Assembly: GCF_900101785.1 (NCBI RefSeq)
Contig: NZ_LT629688.1
Coordinates: 1,426,001 to 1,490,000 of the forward strand
Source: Auraticoccus monumenti
GTDB taxonomy: Bacteria; Actinomycetota; Actinomycetes; Propionibacteriales; Propionibacteriaceae
Length of the DNA stretch: 64,000 bases
Direction: 5' to 3'
Within the stretch, counting starts at the first letter, position 1; each line of letters begins with the position of its first letter. Both the position numbers and the translations under genes were made by a program. Below, piece after piece: positions 38,286 to 47,308 of this stretch. The notes under the pieces are model-generated. The model ran no database searches and had not been told where the DNA came from. It saw nothing but the letters and a program-made list of their open reading frames with translations.

Positions 38286-38710
38286 GCGGACTCCTCGGTG
38301 GGTTCGGGACCCGGCGCGGACGCGGCGGGGGAGACGTGCGGGTGCGGGTCGTCGCGCCGCTCGCGGCGGGTGCGGACGACCTCAGTGGCCAGGGCGTCCA
38401 GGACGCCCGCCAGGTCGCGGCGGCCATCGGGGGCCGGTGCGTCAGCCGGTGCGGCGACGGGGGTCAGGAGGTGCTGCAGCCAGCCGTCCAGCGCCCGCAG
38501 CGGGGCCTGCTCGAGCCGGTAGCGACGTTCGCGGCCGCTGACCTCGTCCACCACCAGACCGCTCTCACGCAGCACCCGCAGGTGCCTGCTGACCGCCGGT
38601 CGGGAGATGTCGAAGACGGCCACCAGCTCGTGCACGGGGCGCGGCCGCTCGTGCAGCAGCTCCAGGATCCGTCGCCGGACCGGGTCGTCGACCGCCTGGA
38701 ACACCTCCAT
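38282..38710 (-). CDS. ArsR-family regulator 1
   Basis: The 142-residue repressor has a winged helix (FQAVDDPVRRRILELLHERPRPVHELVAVFDISRPAVSRHLRVL) and a wing RERRYRLEQAPL. It lacks the ELCVC metal site of true arsenic sensors. I take the ATG at 38710, because the earlier ATG at 38728 lies within the palindromic operator at 38719-38736. The C-terminal tail is long and proline-rich. It is one half of a regulator-AHSA1 pair, divergent from a second such pair. Confidence 0.88.
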   Translation of the reverse strand: MEVFQAVDDPVRRRILELLHERPRPVHELVAVFDISRPAVSRHLRVLRESGLVVDEVSGRERRYRLEQAPLRALDGWLQHLLTPVAAPADAPAPDGRRDLAGVLDALATEVVRTRRERRDDPHPHVSPAASAPGPEPTEESA

Positions 38711-38718
38711 GCCAGAAA

Positions 38719-38736
38719 CGTAACTCATCAGTTACG
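38719..38736. promoter_or_regulatory. Palindromic operator of the ArsR 1 operon
   Basis: CGTAACT-CATC-AGTTACG is a perfect 7-bp inverted repeat directly upstream of the ArsR 1 start at 38710. It is unlike the palindrome of the divergent ArsR 2 gene. Confidence 0.6.
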
Positions 38737-38766
38737 CGACGTCCAGGGACGAGCTGACCCGGGGTC

Positions 38767-38796
38767 TAGACAGGTGACCATATGGTCACCTATGGT
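38767..38796 (+). promoter_or_regulatory. Promoter and operator of the ArsR 2 operon
   Basis: A perfect 20-bp palindrome, AGGTGACCATATGGTCACCT (38772-38791), lies between a TAGACA -35 box (38767-38772) and a TATGGT -10 box (38791-38796) spaced 18 bp apart. The -10 box ends 6 bp before the GTG, so the transcript is probably leaderless and blocked by repressor binding. Confidence 0.75.
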
Positions 38797-38802
38797 CGGG
38801 GT

Positions 38803-39162
38803 GTGCAGGACGACGACCTCGTGTTCAGGGCGTTGGCGGACCCGGTCCGTCGACTTCTCCTGGACGCCCTCTTCCAGCGTGACGGCCGCACGCTGGGTGA
38901 GCTCGAGACCGTGGTCAACGAGCACGTCGAGATGACCCGGTTCGGGGTGGCGAAGCACCTGAAGCTCCTGGAGCAGGCCGATCTCGTCGTCTCCCGCAAG
39001 AAGGGGAGGCAGAAGCTGCACCACCTGAACCCCGTGCCCATCCAGCAGATCCACTCCCGGTGGATCGGCAAGTACACCGAGCGGGCCGGCATCGCCGCGC
39101 TCCTGCTCGGTCTCAAGCAGCAGGTCGAGACACCCGAACCCACGAAGGACGACACACCATGA
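38803..39162 (+). CDS. ArsR-family regulator 2
   Basis: The 119-residue protein has a winged helix (FRALADPVRRLLLDALFQRDGRTLGELE, then MTRFGVAKHLKLLEQADLVVSRKKGRQKLHHLN) of the type paired with AHSA1 proteins. The ATG at 38782 falls inside the 20-bp palindrome, so I place the start at GTG 38803. It overlaps the downstream AHSA1 gene by 4 bp. Confidence 0.9.
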   Translation: MQDDDLVFRALADPVRRLLLDALFQRDGRTLGELETVVNEHVEMTRFGVAKHLKLLEQADLVVSRKKGRQKLHHLNPVPIQQIHSRWIGKYTERAGIAALLLGLKQQVETPEPTKDDTP

Positions 39163-39647
39163 GCGACAACCTGGTCCAGGTCTACAGCGTCTACATCAAC
39201 GCACCCGCGCAGAAGGTCTGGGACGCCATCACCCAGTCCGAGTACACGACCCGGTGGGGCTACGGCGGTGCCGTCGAGGCCGACCTCAGGCCCGGCGGCG
39301 TCTTCCGCAACCTCACCACCGACGAGATGAAGCAGATGGGCATGGGCGACATCGCGGTCGACGGCCACGTCGTCGAGCTCGACCCGCCGAAGAGGCTGGT
39401 GCTGGACTGGAAGCCCTCCTGGTACCCCGACGCCGCTCCCACCCGGCTGACCTGGGAGCTGATCCAGTTCGAGGGCGGCCTGACCCGGGTGGTCCTCACC
39501 CACGACGTCACCGCCGCACCCCAGCTCGCCGCCGAGGTCGCCGGTGGTGGCGAGCCGGCCCAGGGCGGGGGCGGCTGGCTGTGGAGCCTGTCCGGGCTCA
39601 AGACCCTGCTCGAGACCGGCCGCTCGATGGACGAGCCCGCCGCCTGA
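39159..39647 (+). CDS. SRPBCC / AHSA1-like protein, partner of ArsR gene 2
   Basis: The 162-residue START-like protein begins VQVYSVYINAPAQKVWDAITQSEYTTRWGYGG, with VVELDPPKRLVLDWKPSW and LTRVVLTHDVT farther on. The ATG overlaps the ArsR 2 stop (ATGA), so the pair is co-translated. A bidirectional terminator follows 17 bp after its stop. Confidence 0.9.
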   Translation: MSDNLVQVYSVYINAPAQKVWDAITQSEYTTRWGYGGAVEADLRPGGVFRNLTTDEMKQMGMGDIAVDGHVVELDPPKRLVLDWKPSWYPDAAPTRLTWELIQFEGGLTRVVLTHDVTAAPQLAAEVAGGGEPAQGGGGWLWSLSGLKTLLETGRSMDEPAA

Positions 39648-39664
39648 GCAGGTCCCGCGCCAGC

Positions 39665-39704
39665 GGCGTCACTCCTGCCCCGAACACGGTGCAGGAGTGA
39701 CGCC
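39665..39704. terminator. Bidirectional hairpin terminator
   Basis: A perfect 14-bp stem, GGCGTCACTCCTGC and its complement, encloses a 12-nt loop between the convergent AHSA1 and PNPOx-family genes. Confidence 0.8.
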
Positions 39705-39806
39705 GTTCGGCGCGTCCTCCTCCAGCAGGGCGATCGGTGAGGACGGAGCACCGTGGTCGGTGCCGGATCTGCACCGATCGACTCCGCAGGAGCGCCTTCC
39801 GTGGGC

Positions 39807-40490
39807 TCAGCCGGCTCGCGGCGCGGCCCACCCCAGGTCGACGGCCCGGAGACGGACGTCCTCCGGCACCCGCTGGTCGGCGTCCGCGTCCGGCACCGGC
39901 GCCCCGGCCACCCGGCGCAGCGGCACGTGGCCGCCCCAGACGCCGGCGGCCACGTCCTCGGGGTCGTCCACCGGTGCTCCGGCGCGGACCTTCATCGAGG
40001 CCTCCGCCAGGGGCAGCGCCAGCACCGCGGTGGCCGCCAGCTCCCTGCGGGTGCTGGGGCGCAGGGTGGCCGCGCGGCCCGGCACCATGTGGTCGACCAC
40101 CAGGTCCAGCGCCCGGGCGCGCTCGGCGACGTCCTCCACCCGCCGCGCCCGTCCGATCACCACGGCGCTGCGGTAGTTCATCGAGTGGTGGAAGGCCGAG
40201 CGGGCGGTGACCAGCCCGTCCAGCTCGGTCACCGTCACGCAGACGTCGCGCTCCAGCGCCCGCTGCAGCCACCCGGCGGCCACGGACCCGTGCAGGTACA
40301 GGCTGCCGCCCTCGTCCGGACCGTCGGGGTCGACGGCGAACGCGGTGGGCAGCACCAGCGGGTGGTCGCCGACCACGACGCCGAGGTGGGCCACCAGGGC
40401 GTCCTGCAGCAGGGCGACCAGCTGGTCGCGGTCGTCGACGGCACGGTGGCGACCACGGGTGACGGTGGTGCGGGCGGTGGGGGACAGCAT
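39807..40490 (-). CDS. Pyridoxamine 5'-phosphate oxidase family protein
   Basis: The 227-residue flavin-binding split-barrel protein has LVALLQDALVAHLGVVVGDHPLVLPTAFAVD, then LYLHGSVAAGWLQRALERD and SMNYRSAVVIGRARRVED, the pattern of the PNPOx-like/NimA group. It probably binds FMN or a related cofactor; its own reaction is unknown. It is divergent from a MocR/PdxR regulator across 68 bp, a frequent arrangement for regulated PNPOx-family genes. Confidence 0.87.
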   Translation of the reverse strand: MLSPTARTTVTRGRHRAVDDRDQLVALLQDALVAHLGVVVGDHPLVLPTAFAVDPDGPDEGGSLYLHGSVAAGWLQRALERDVCVTVTELDGLVTARSAFHHSMNYRSAVVIGRARRVEDVAERARALDLVVDHMVPGRAATLRPSTRRELAATAVLALPLAEASMKVRAGAPVDDPEDVAAGVWGGHVPLRRVAGAPVPDADADQRVPEDVRLRAVDLGWAAPRAG

Positions 40491-40509
40491 GGCACTAGAT
40501 TCGGCCCAG

Positions 40510-40542
40510 GTGGCCTGCAGGACCAGGCCACTTCCCGGCCAC
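40510..40542. promoter_or_regulatory. Repeats in the PNPOx-MocR intergenic region
   Basis: GTGGCCTG-CAGGAC-CAGGCCAC (40510-40531) is a perfect 8-bp inverted repeat. GGCCAC recurs at 40526 and 40537, 11 bp apart. Direct plus inverted half-sites are usual for MocR/PdxR operators. Confidence 0.45.
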
Positions 40543-40558
40543 TCCGACAGGACACCTG

Positions 40559-41881
40559 ATGCTCCCGGTCCGCCTCGACCGCGACGCCCGCCAGCCGCTG
40601 CCCGTGCAGCTGTCGGGCCGCATCCGCGCCCTGGTCGCCGACGGCACGCTGGCCCGCGGCGACCGGCTCCCCAGCAGCCGCGCGCTGGCGCTCGACCTGG
40701 GCACCTCGCGCGCCGTCACCGAGCAGGCCTACGAGCAGCTGGTGGCCGAGGGGTGGCTGGAGGCCCGCCGCGGCTCGGGCACCTTCGTCGCCGCCGACGG
40801 TGCCCGTCCGGCCCGGACGCGTCCCGCGCGGGCGCCCCAGCCGGCCTCGACCCTGGTCCGGCTCGACACCGGCACCCCCTGGATCGACCCCCGTCACTCC
40901 GCCTCCTGGCGACGGGCCTGGCGCGAGGTCTCCGCCGCCCGGCCGCCCGCCGGCTACGACGACCCGGCCGGGCTGCCCGACCTGCGGCTGGCCCTGGTGG
41001 AGCACCTGGCCCGGACACGCGGGCTGCGGCTCGGCCCCGAGGAGGTGCTGGTCACCGCCGGCACCACCGACGGGCTGCGCCAGCTGCTCGGCGTCCTCCC
41101 CGCCGGACCGGTCGCGGTCGAGGACCCCGGGTACCGCGCGGCGGCGGAGACCGTCCGTGCTGACGGCCGGGTGCTGGCCGACGTCCCGGCCGGGTCGCCA
41201 CCGGAGCGGCTGGACGGGCTGCGGGCGGTCTACACGACCCCGGCCCACCAGCACCCCCTCGGCCGGGTGATGCCGGCCCCCGAACGGGTCGCCCTGCTCG
41301 CCGCCGCCAGCCGGGCCGGGACGCTGGTGGTCGAGGACGACTACGACTCCGAGTTCCGCTACGACGTCGCCCCCGTGCCGGCGCTGGCCACCCTGGACCC
41401 GGAGCGGGTGGCCTACCTCGGGACGGCCGCCAAGTCGGTCGGACCGAGTCTGCGGCTGGGGTGGATGGTGCTCCCGGCCGGGCTGCGCGAGGCCGTGCTG
41501 CGGCGCCGCGCCACCACCCACGACGTCCCCTCCTGGCCGGCCCAGCGCGCCATGGTCTCGCTGCTGCGCGACGGCTACCTGGACAAGGTGGTGCGCACGG
41601 CCCGCCGGGTCTACGCCCGGCGGGCCCAGGCGGTCGCGGCCGCGCTCGGGCCGCACGCCGAGCTGGCCGGCCCGCTGGCCGGGATGTACTCCACCTGGCT
41701 GCTGCCCGAGGACGTGGCCGTCCGGGCGCGCGACGCCGCCCGGGCCGCCGGCTTCGAGGTGAACCTGCTCTCGGCCTACTGCCGCAGCGCCGAGCTGACC
41801 GGGCTGGTGGTCGGGTTCGGCGGCGTCACCGACGAGCAGCTCGGGCACGCGCTGGACGCGCTGGTCTCGGGGCTGCGCTGA
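40559..41881 (+). CDS. MocR/PdxR-type regulator (GntR-aminotransferase fusion)
   Basis: The 440-residue protein joins an N-terminal winged helix ([47 protein letters not shown]) to an aminotransferase-like domain from about residue 95. The pyridoxal-phosphate lysine lies in [19 protein letters not shown], and [13 protein letters not shown] provides the cofactor aspartate and tyrosine. MocR proteins sense pyridoxal phosphate or amino compounds. Its target is most likely the divergent PNPOx-family gene. Confidence 0.92.
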   Translation: MLPVRLDRDARQPLPVQLSGRIRALVADGTLARGDRLPSSRALALDLGTSRAVTEQAYEQLVAEGWLEARRGSGTFVAADGARPARTRPARAPQPASTLVRLDTGTPWIDPRHSASWRRAWREVSAARPPAGYDDPAGLPDLRLALVEHLARTRGLRLGPEEVLVTAGTTDGLRQLLGVLPAGPVAVEDPGYRAAAETVRADGRVLADVPAGSPPERLDGLRAVYTTPAHQHPLGRVMPAPERVALLAAASRAGTLVVEDDYDSEFRYDVAPVPALATLDPERVAYLGTAAKSVGPSLRLGWMVLPAGLREAVLRRRATTHDVPSWPAQRAMVSLLRDGYLDKVVRTARRVYARRAQAVAAALGPHAELAGPLAGMYSTWLLPEDVAVRARDAARAAGFEVNLLSAYCRSAELTGLVVGFGGVTDEQLGHALDALVSGLR

Positions 41882-41888
41882 GGCCCGA

Positions 41889-42332
41889 TCAGCCGAGCAG
41901 GGCGGGGAGGACGCCGAACAGCAGCGCGATGACCAGCACCACACCCACGACGATCCCGATCAGCATCCACAGACCGGCCTTCTTCTGCGGGGTGAAGCCG
42001 ATGGCGCCCCTCGGGGCGAACTGGTGCAGCGGCGCGGCGTAGAAGACGTCGACCTGCTGGCCCGGCTGGAGGTCGACGGTCAGGTCCGCCTTCCCGTACT
42101 GCCGCAGCCACTGCGAGACCACCTGGATGTGGTGGCGTCCGGGTGGCGCCGGGATCGGCGCGGTGCCGCCGGTGGGCACGTGGACCCGGTGGCCGTTGAT
42201 GGTGACGGTCGGGGCGACCATGGTGTTGGTCAGCACGCTGCCCTGCACCGTGAAGCGGATCACCGCGCCCTGGCCGGGGGACCGGAAGGTCGGGTGCGCG
42301 GGGTCCTGCGGGGGGTGCGGGTGCTGGGTCAC
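41889..42332 (-). CDS. Small tail-anchored membrane protein, unknown function
   Basis: A 147-residue protein with a hydrophilic beta-rich domain ([34 protein letters not shown]) and one C-terminal membrane helix ([22 protein letters not shown]). The middle, [23 protein letters not shown], is typical of PEGA-like surface domains. The GTG start is 6 bp from a TAGCCT box at 42344-42339 on the minus strand. It is divergent from purL. Confidence 0.75.
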   Translation of the reverse strand: MTQHPHPPQDPAHPTFRSPGQGAVIRFTVQGSVLTNTMVAPTVTINGHRVHVPTGGTAPIPAPPGRHHIQVVSQWLRQYGKADLTVDLQPGQQVDVFYAAPLHQFAPRGAIGFTPQKKAGLWMLIGIVVGVVLVIALLFGVLPALLG

Positions 42333-42412
42333 CGCTGCAGGCTAGTGACCCCGGGGGTCGTGCCGGGCTGCCCGGATGCCGTCCGAGATCGATCCGGTGG
42401 CGGTGGAGCGGA

Positions 42413-42418
42413 TAGGTT
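42413..42418 (+). promoter_or_regulatory. TAGGTT -10 box, leaderless purL promoter
   Basis: TAGGTT ends 7 bp before the purL GTG. purL therefore has its own promoter, consistent with its separation from purSQ. Confidence 0.55.
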
Positions 42419-42425
42419 TCGTCCC

Positions 42426-44690
42426 GTGGCAGACACGGTGGTGAACGCGCAGTCCTCTCCCGAGGTCGAGCAGCCCTGGGCCGAGCTCGGGCTCAAGGAG
42501 GGGGAGTACGCCCAGATCCGGGAGATCCTGGACCGCCGGCCGACCTCCTGCGAGCTGGCGATGTACTCGGTGATGTGGTCGGAGCACTGCTCCTACAAGT
42601 CCTCCAAGGTGCACCTGCGGAAGTTCGCCGTGCTGGGCGACCAGACCCCCACCGGGAGGCTGCTGGCCGGGATCGGCGAGAACGCCGGTGTGATCGACGT
42701 CGGCGACGGCTGGGCGGTCACCTTCAAGATCGAGTCCCACAACCACCCCAGCTACGTGGAGCCGCACCAGGGTGCGGCCACCGGCGTCGGCGGCATCGTC
42801 CGCGACATCCTGGCCATGGGTGCCCGCCCGATCGGCGTGATGGACCCGCTGCGCTTCGGCCCGCTGGACGCCCCCGACACCGCCCGGGTGCTTCCGGGCG
42901 TGGTCTCCGGCGTCGGCAGCTACGGCAACTGCCTCGGTCTGCCCAACGTCGGTGGCGAGGTGGTCTTCGACCCCTCCTACCTCGGCAACCCGCTGGTCAA
43001 CGCGCTGTGCGTCGGCAAGCTCCGCCACGAGGACCTGCACCTGGCCCACGCCACCGGGGCCGGCAACGCGGTCATCCTCTACGGGGCGGCAACCGGTGGG
43101 GACGGCATCGGCGGGGCCTCGATCCTGGCCTCGGAGACCTTCGACGACACCAAGCCGTCCAAGCGGCCCAGCGTCCAGGTCGGCGACCCCTTCATGGAGA
43201 AGCTGCTGATCGAGTGCACCCTGGAGCTCTTCGCCGCGGGCGTGGTCAACGGCATCCAGGACTTCGGCGCCGCCGGGATCTCCTGCGCCACCTCGGAGCT
43301 GGCCGCGGCCGGTGACGGCGGTATGCACGTCGAGCTGGACCGGGTGCCGCTGCGGGACTCCTCGCTCAGCCCCGAGGAGATCCTGATGAGCGAGTCCCAG
43401 GAGCGGATGATGGCGGTGGTCGAGCCCGACCACGTCGAGCGCTTCCTGGAGATCTGCCGGAAGTGGGACGTCCAGGCCACGGTGGTCGGCGAGGTCACCG
43501 GCACCGGTCGGCTGGTGATCGACTGGCACGGCGAGACCGTGGTCGACGTCGACCCGCGCACCGTCGCCCACGAGGGCCCCGTCTACGAGCGCCCCTACGC
43601 CCGGCCGCAGTGGCAGGACGGGGTGCAGGCCCGCGACGTCACCGCGCTGGCCCGTCCCGGCACCGACGAGGAGCTGGGCCGGACCGTGCTCGCCCTGGCC
43701 GGCTCGCCGAACCTGTGCGACAAGTCGTGGGTGACCGACCAGTACGACCGCTACGTGCGCGGCAACTCGGTGCTGGCCCAGCCCGAGGACGCCGGGGTGC
43801 TACGCATCGACGAGGACAGCCAGCTCGGGGTCGCGCTGGCCACCGACTGCAACGCCCGCTTCACCCTGCTCGACCCGCGCGCGGGGGCGAAGCTGGCCCT
43901 GGCCGAGGCCTACCGCAACGTGTCGGTGACCGGGGCCCAGCCGGTGGCGGTCAGCGACTGCCTGAACTTCGGCTCCCCGGAGGACCCGGACGTGATGTGG
44001 CAGTTCGTCGAGGCCGTCGAGGGCCTGGTCGAGGGCTGCGCCGAGCTGGGCACGCCCGTCACCGGAGGCAACGTCAGCCTCTACAACCAGACCGGGGACA
44101 CCCCGATCCTGCCCACCCCGACCGTCGCCGTGCTGGGCGTGCTGGACGACGTCACCCGACGGGTCCCGATGGGCTTCTGCGGCGAGGGCGAGAGCGTCTG
44201 GCTGCTGGGCACCACCCGCGACGAGCTGGCCGGCTCGGCCTGGGCGCAGGTGGCCCACGACCACCTCGGCGGGCTGCCGCCGTCGCTGGACCTGCAGCAC
44301 GAGATCCGGCTGTCCCGGCTGCTGCAGCGGGCGTCCCGGCAGGGGCTGCTGAGCTCCGCGCACGACCTCTCCGACGGCGGCCTCTCCCAGGCGCTGGTGG
44401 AGTGCTGCCTGCGGCGTGGTCACGGGGTCTCGGTACGGCTGGAGGGGGACCCCTTCGTGCAGCTGTTCTCCGAGAGCACCGGACGCGTCCTGGTCTCCCT
44501 GCCCGGCGACCGCGACGACCAGCTCCGCGAGCTGGCCGGGCAGCACGAGATCCCGCTGACCCGGCTGGGCGCCACCACCGCCGCCGGCGAGGACGCCGTC
44601 CTCGAGGTCGTCGACCGCTTCCGGCTCCCGCTGGCCGAGCTCCGCGCCACCTGGGAGGCGCCGATCCCCGCCGCCCTCGGTGTGGGCTGA
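42426..44690 (+). CDS. purL: FGAM synthase subunit PurL
   Basis: PurL converts formylglycinamide ribonucleotide (FGAR), ATP and ammonia from PurQ into FGAM. The 754-residue chain is the small form, which needs PurS and PurQ. It has [67 protein letters not shown] and [15 protein letters not shown]. The GTG at 42426 gives [18 protein letters not shown]; upstream the frame only shadows the preceding gene. It is separated from purQ by 8.5 kb of unrelated genes. Confidence 0.96.
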   Translation: MADTVVNAQSSPEVEQPWAELGLKEGEYAQIREILDRRPTSCELAMYSVMWSEHCSYKSSKVHLRKFAVLGDQTPTGRLLAGIGENAGVIDVGDGWAVTFKIESHNHPSYVEPHQGAATGVGGIVRDILAMGARPIGVMDPLRFGPLDAPDTARVLPGVVSGVGSYGNCLGLPNVGGEVVFDPSYLGNPLVNALCVGKLRHEDLHLAHATGAGNAVILYGAATGGDGIGGASILASETFDDTKPSKRPSVQVGDPFMEKLLIECTLELFAAGVVNGIQDFGAAGISCATSELAAAGDGGMHVELDRVPLRDSSLSPEEILMSESQERMMAVVEPDHVERFLEICRKWDVQATVVGEVTGTGRLVIDWHGETVVDVDPRTVAHEGPVYERPYARPQWQDGVQARDVTALARPGTDEELGRTVLALAGSPNLCDKSWVTDQYDRYVRGNSVLAQPEDAGVLRIDEDSQLGVALATDCNARFTLLDPRAGAKLALAEAYRNVSVTGAQPVAVSDCLNFGSPEDPDVMWQFVEAVEGLVEGCAELGTPVTGGNVSLYNQTGDTPILPTPTVAVLGVLDDVTRRVPMGFCGEGESVWLLGTTRDELAGSAWAQVAHDHLGGLPPSLDLQHEIRLSRLLQRASRQGLLSSAHDLSDGGLSQALVECCLRRGHGVSVRLEGDPFVQLFSESTGRVLVSLPGDRDDQLRELAGQHEIPLTRLGATTAAGEDAVLEVVDRFRLPLAELRATWEAPIPAALGVG

Positions 44691-44710
44691 GGAGGACGGC
44701 TCCCGCTGGG

Positions 44711-44716
44711 TAGGGT
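44711..44716 (+). promoter_or_regulatory. TAGGGT -10 box, leaderless dipeptidase promoter
   Basis: TAGGGT ends 6 bp before the GTG at 44723, within the 32-bp gap after purL. Confidence 0.5.
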
Positions 44717-44722
44717 CAGGCC

Positions 44723-46072
44723 GTGCCGCACACGCCTGAGTCCCTGTCCGCCGCGGTGGACGCCGTGATGCCCCGCGTCCGCGCCGACCTCGCCGACCTG
44801 GTGGCCATCCCCTCGGTCAGCGCCGACCCCGCCCACGCCGAGGACGTCGTCCGCAGCGCCGAGCACGTGGCCGGGCTGGCCCGGGAGCTGGGGGCCGCCG
44901 ACGTCCGGGTGGTCCGCCACGGCGGGCAGCCGGCCGTCATCGCGCACTGGCCCGCGCCGGAGGGCCGGCCGACGGTCTGCCTCTACGCCCACCACGACGT
45001 CCAGCCCACCGGCGCACAGGCGCAGTGGACCGCGGAGCCGTTCGCCGCCACGGAGCGCGGGGACCGCCTCTTCGGTCGGGGGGCCGCCGACGACAAGGGC
45101 GGGCTGTCGGTCCACCTGGCCGCCCTGCGCGCCTTCGGCGGACGTCCGCCGGTGGGGGTCACCCTGTTCGTCGAGGGCGAGGAGGAGATCGGGTCGCCGT
45201 CGCTGGCCGAGACCCTCGACGCCGAGGCCGCTGCCGTCGCCGCCGACGTCTTCGTGATCGCCGACTCCGCCAACTGGGACGTCGGTGAGCCGGCCTTCAC
45301 CACCACCCTGCGCGGTCTGGCCGACTGCGTCGTCACCGTCTCCACCCTCGACCACGCCCTGCACTCCGGCCAGTACGGCGGGGTCGTCCCCGACGCCCTC
45401 ACCACCCTCTGCCGGCTGCTCGCCACCCTGCACGACGAGGCCGGGTCGGTGGCCGTCCAGGGCATCCCTAGCACCCCCGGCCCCGAGCTGGACTACCCCG
45501 AGGAGCGGCTGCGGGCCGAGACCGGCCTGCTGGACGGCGTCGAGTGGGTCGGCACCGACTCGGTGGTCAGCCGGTTGTGGACCCAGCCCGCGATCAGCGT
45601 GATCGCCCTGGACGCCACTCCGGTCGCCCAGGCCTCCAACACCCTGGTGCCCAGCGCCCGGGCCAAGCTCAGCCTCCGGGTGCCGCCGGGCGCGGACGCC
45701 GACCAGGCCCTCGACGCCCTGGTGGCCCACCTGCTCGAGCACGCGCCCTGGGGGGCCCAGGTGGAGGTGGAGCGCGGCAGCACCGGACAGCCGTCCAGCA
45801 TCCCGGTCGAGGGTCCGCACGCCGAGGTGGCGCGACGCGCCTTCACCCGGGCCTGGGGTCGGGAGCCGGTGGAGATCGGCCAGGGCGGATCCATCCCGAT
45901 GGTGGCGGAGTTCGCCTCGCGGTACCCCGATGCCACCGTGCTGGTCACCGCCGTGGTGGATCCTGACTCGCGGATGCACGGCATCGACGAGTCGGTGCAC
46001 CTGCGCGACCTGGAACGGGCCTGCCTGGCCGAGACGCTGATGCTGGCCGGCCTGGCCGGGGAGGAGATCTGA
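44723..46072 (+). CDS. M20 family dipeptidase
   Basis: The 449-residue cytoplasmic zinc peptidase has the metal site YAHHDVQPTG, the second-shell GRGAADDKGGLSVHL, the catalytic EGEEEIGSPSL and the C-terminal MHGIDESVHL. It resembles the dipeptidase/carnosinase branch of M20, distinct from the M20 protein at 2727-4073. It overlaps the next gene by one base. Confidence 0.92.
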   Translation: MPHTPESLSAAVDAVMPRVRADLADLVAIPSVSADPAHAEDVVRSAEHVAGLARELGAADVRVVRHGGQPAVIAHWPAPEGRPTVCLYAHHDVQPTGAQAQWTAEPFAATERGDRLFGRGAADDKGGLSVHLAALRAFGGRPPVGVTLFVEGEEEIGSPSLAETLDAEAAAVAADVFVIADSANWDVGEPAFTTTLRGLADCVVTVSTLDHALHSGQYGGVVPDALTTLCRLLATLHDEAGSVAVQGIPSTPGPELDYPEERLRAETGLLDGVEWVGTDSVVSRLWTQPAISVIALDATPVAQASNTLVPSARAKLSLRVPPGADADQALDALVAHLLEHAPWGAQVEVERGSTGQPSSIPVEGPHAEVARRAFTRAWGREPVEIGQGGSIPMVAEFASRYPDATVLVTAVVDPDSRMHGIDESVHLRDLERACLAETLMLAGLAGEEI

Positions 46073-46533
46073 TGGCACCGCGCTACATCGAGGACTCGAT
46101 CTTAGTCGAGGCACCCGCCTCGGTGATCTTCGACATCGTCGCCGACCCCCGCCAGCACAGCCGGATCGACGGCTCCGACACCGTCCGCGGTGGCATCACC
46201 GGACCGGACCGGCTGACCAGGGGCGCGGAGTTCGGGGTCGACATGCGCATGTTCGGCGTGCGCTACCGGATCCGGAACTGGGTGGTGGAGTACGAGCCCG
46301 ACCGGGTGATCGCCTGGCGCCACTTCGGCGGGCACCGCTGGCGGTACACCCTCATCCCGCGCGGTGCGGCGACGACGGTCACCGAGACCTTCGACTACAC
46401 CCGCTCCAACGTCCTCTCCCGGGTCGTCATCTCCGTGCTCGGGATGCGGCGCCGCAACCGCCGCAGCATCCCCGCCACCCTGCAGCGGCTCAAGCACGCC
46501 GCGGAGGCCGACGTCGCCGCGCAGGCCGGCTGA
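46072..46533 (+). CDS. SRPBCC family protein (polyketide cyclase-like)
   Basis: The 153-residue START-like protein begins RYIEDSILVEAPASVIFDIVADPRQHSRIDGSD, with NWVVEYEPDRVIAWRHFGGHRWRYTLIP, matching the family often called polyketide cyclase or dehydrase. Its ligand is unknown. The ATG shares one base with the dipeptidase stop (TGATG), so the two are probably co-translated. Confidence 0.87.
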   Translation: MAPRYIEDSILVEAPASVIFDIVADPRQHSRIDGSDTVRGGITGPDRLTRGAEFGVDMRMFGVRYRIRNWVVEYEPDRVIAWRHFGGHRWRYTLIPRGAATTVTETFDYTRSNVLSRVVISVLGMRRRNRRSIPATLQRLKHAAEADVAAQAG

Positions 46534-46543
46534 GCCCGACCGG

Positions 46544-47164
46544 CTAGGCGTGGGCTGCGAGGACGGGCCGCAGCCGGACCAGCAGCCGCTCCGCCTCGAT
46601 CGGCACGGTGACCACGTCCCCGAGCAGCTCGGCCTCCACCACCCGGGCCCTGCCGAGTAGACCGCGGTCGCGCACGGCGACCCGCAGGTGCCAGCGCAGC
46701 AGCCAGCCCAGCGTGGCGATGCCGTCGTGCTCCTCGGTCTCCAGGACCACCGGGGTCGGCCACCCCGCCAGCCGGGCCACGGTGATCCGCTCGCCGTGCT
46801 CGCCGGTGCCCGTCCCTTCACGACCCGGTGAGGTGGCGGCCAGGGGATCGCCACCGGGGCGCACGCCGAGGCGGAGCGTCGACGGCGTGTCCTGCCAACC
46901 GTCCACGTGCAGGTGCTCGCTGCCCTCGGACGCGTCCAGGCGAAGGTCGGGCTCGGTGAGGGCCGTCGCGGTCTCGACCAGCCGGGCCCGCCGCTCCGGC
47001 GCGACCCGGGTGGCCAGCGTCTCCGCCCAGTGTCGGGCCGCCGCCTCGTCGGGGATCCCCGCGGGGTCCGGCAGGTCCGTCCACGCGGGGGAGGGTGGGC
47101 GCAGTGCTCGCAGCACCGCGGCCGACTCCACGCGGAGGAGGCGGTGACGCTGGGACCGGGGCAC
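46544..47164 (-). CDS. Hypothetical protein
   Basis: A 206-residue soluble protein that I do not recognise. The sequence is rich in Arg, Glu and Ala, with TDLPDPAGIPDEAAARHWAETLATRVAPERRAR and GWLLRWHLRVAVRDRGLLGRARVVEAELLG. No signal peptide or membrane segment is visible. It converges with the SRPBCC gene, 10 bp away. The 144-bp gap up to the LacI gene shows no clear feature. Confidence 0.7.
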   Translation of the reverse strand: MPRSQRHRLLRVESAAVLRALRPPSPAWTDLPDPAGIPDEAAARHWAETLATRVAPERRARLVETATALTEPDLRLDASEGSEHLHVDGWQDTPSTLRLGVRPGGDPLAATSPGREGTGTGEHGERITVARLAGWPTPVVLETEEHDGIATLGWLLRWHLRVAVRDRGLLGRARVVEAELLGDVVTVPIEAERLLVRLRPVLAAHA

Positions 47165-47308
47165 GCGCGGAGCCTAGTGCCGGCGCCCCGCGCTGGTGCG
47201 CTGCGCCGTCAGGAGGCGGCCGGCGGCGGTGCCAGATCGACGAGCGACCGGTGGTGCGCGCCGTCGGTGACTCACGGCGGGAGCCGGGTGCTCCCGGGCA
47301 CGACCCGT

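Noticed and set aside
38782-38802. ATG at 38782 as start of the second ArsR gene
   Set aside because: It lies within the 20-bp operator palindrome and upstream of the predicted -10 box, so the transcript would not include it.
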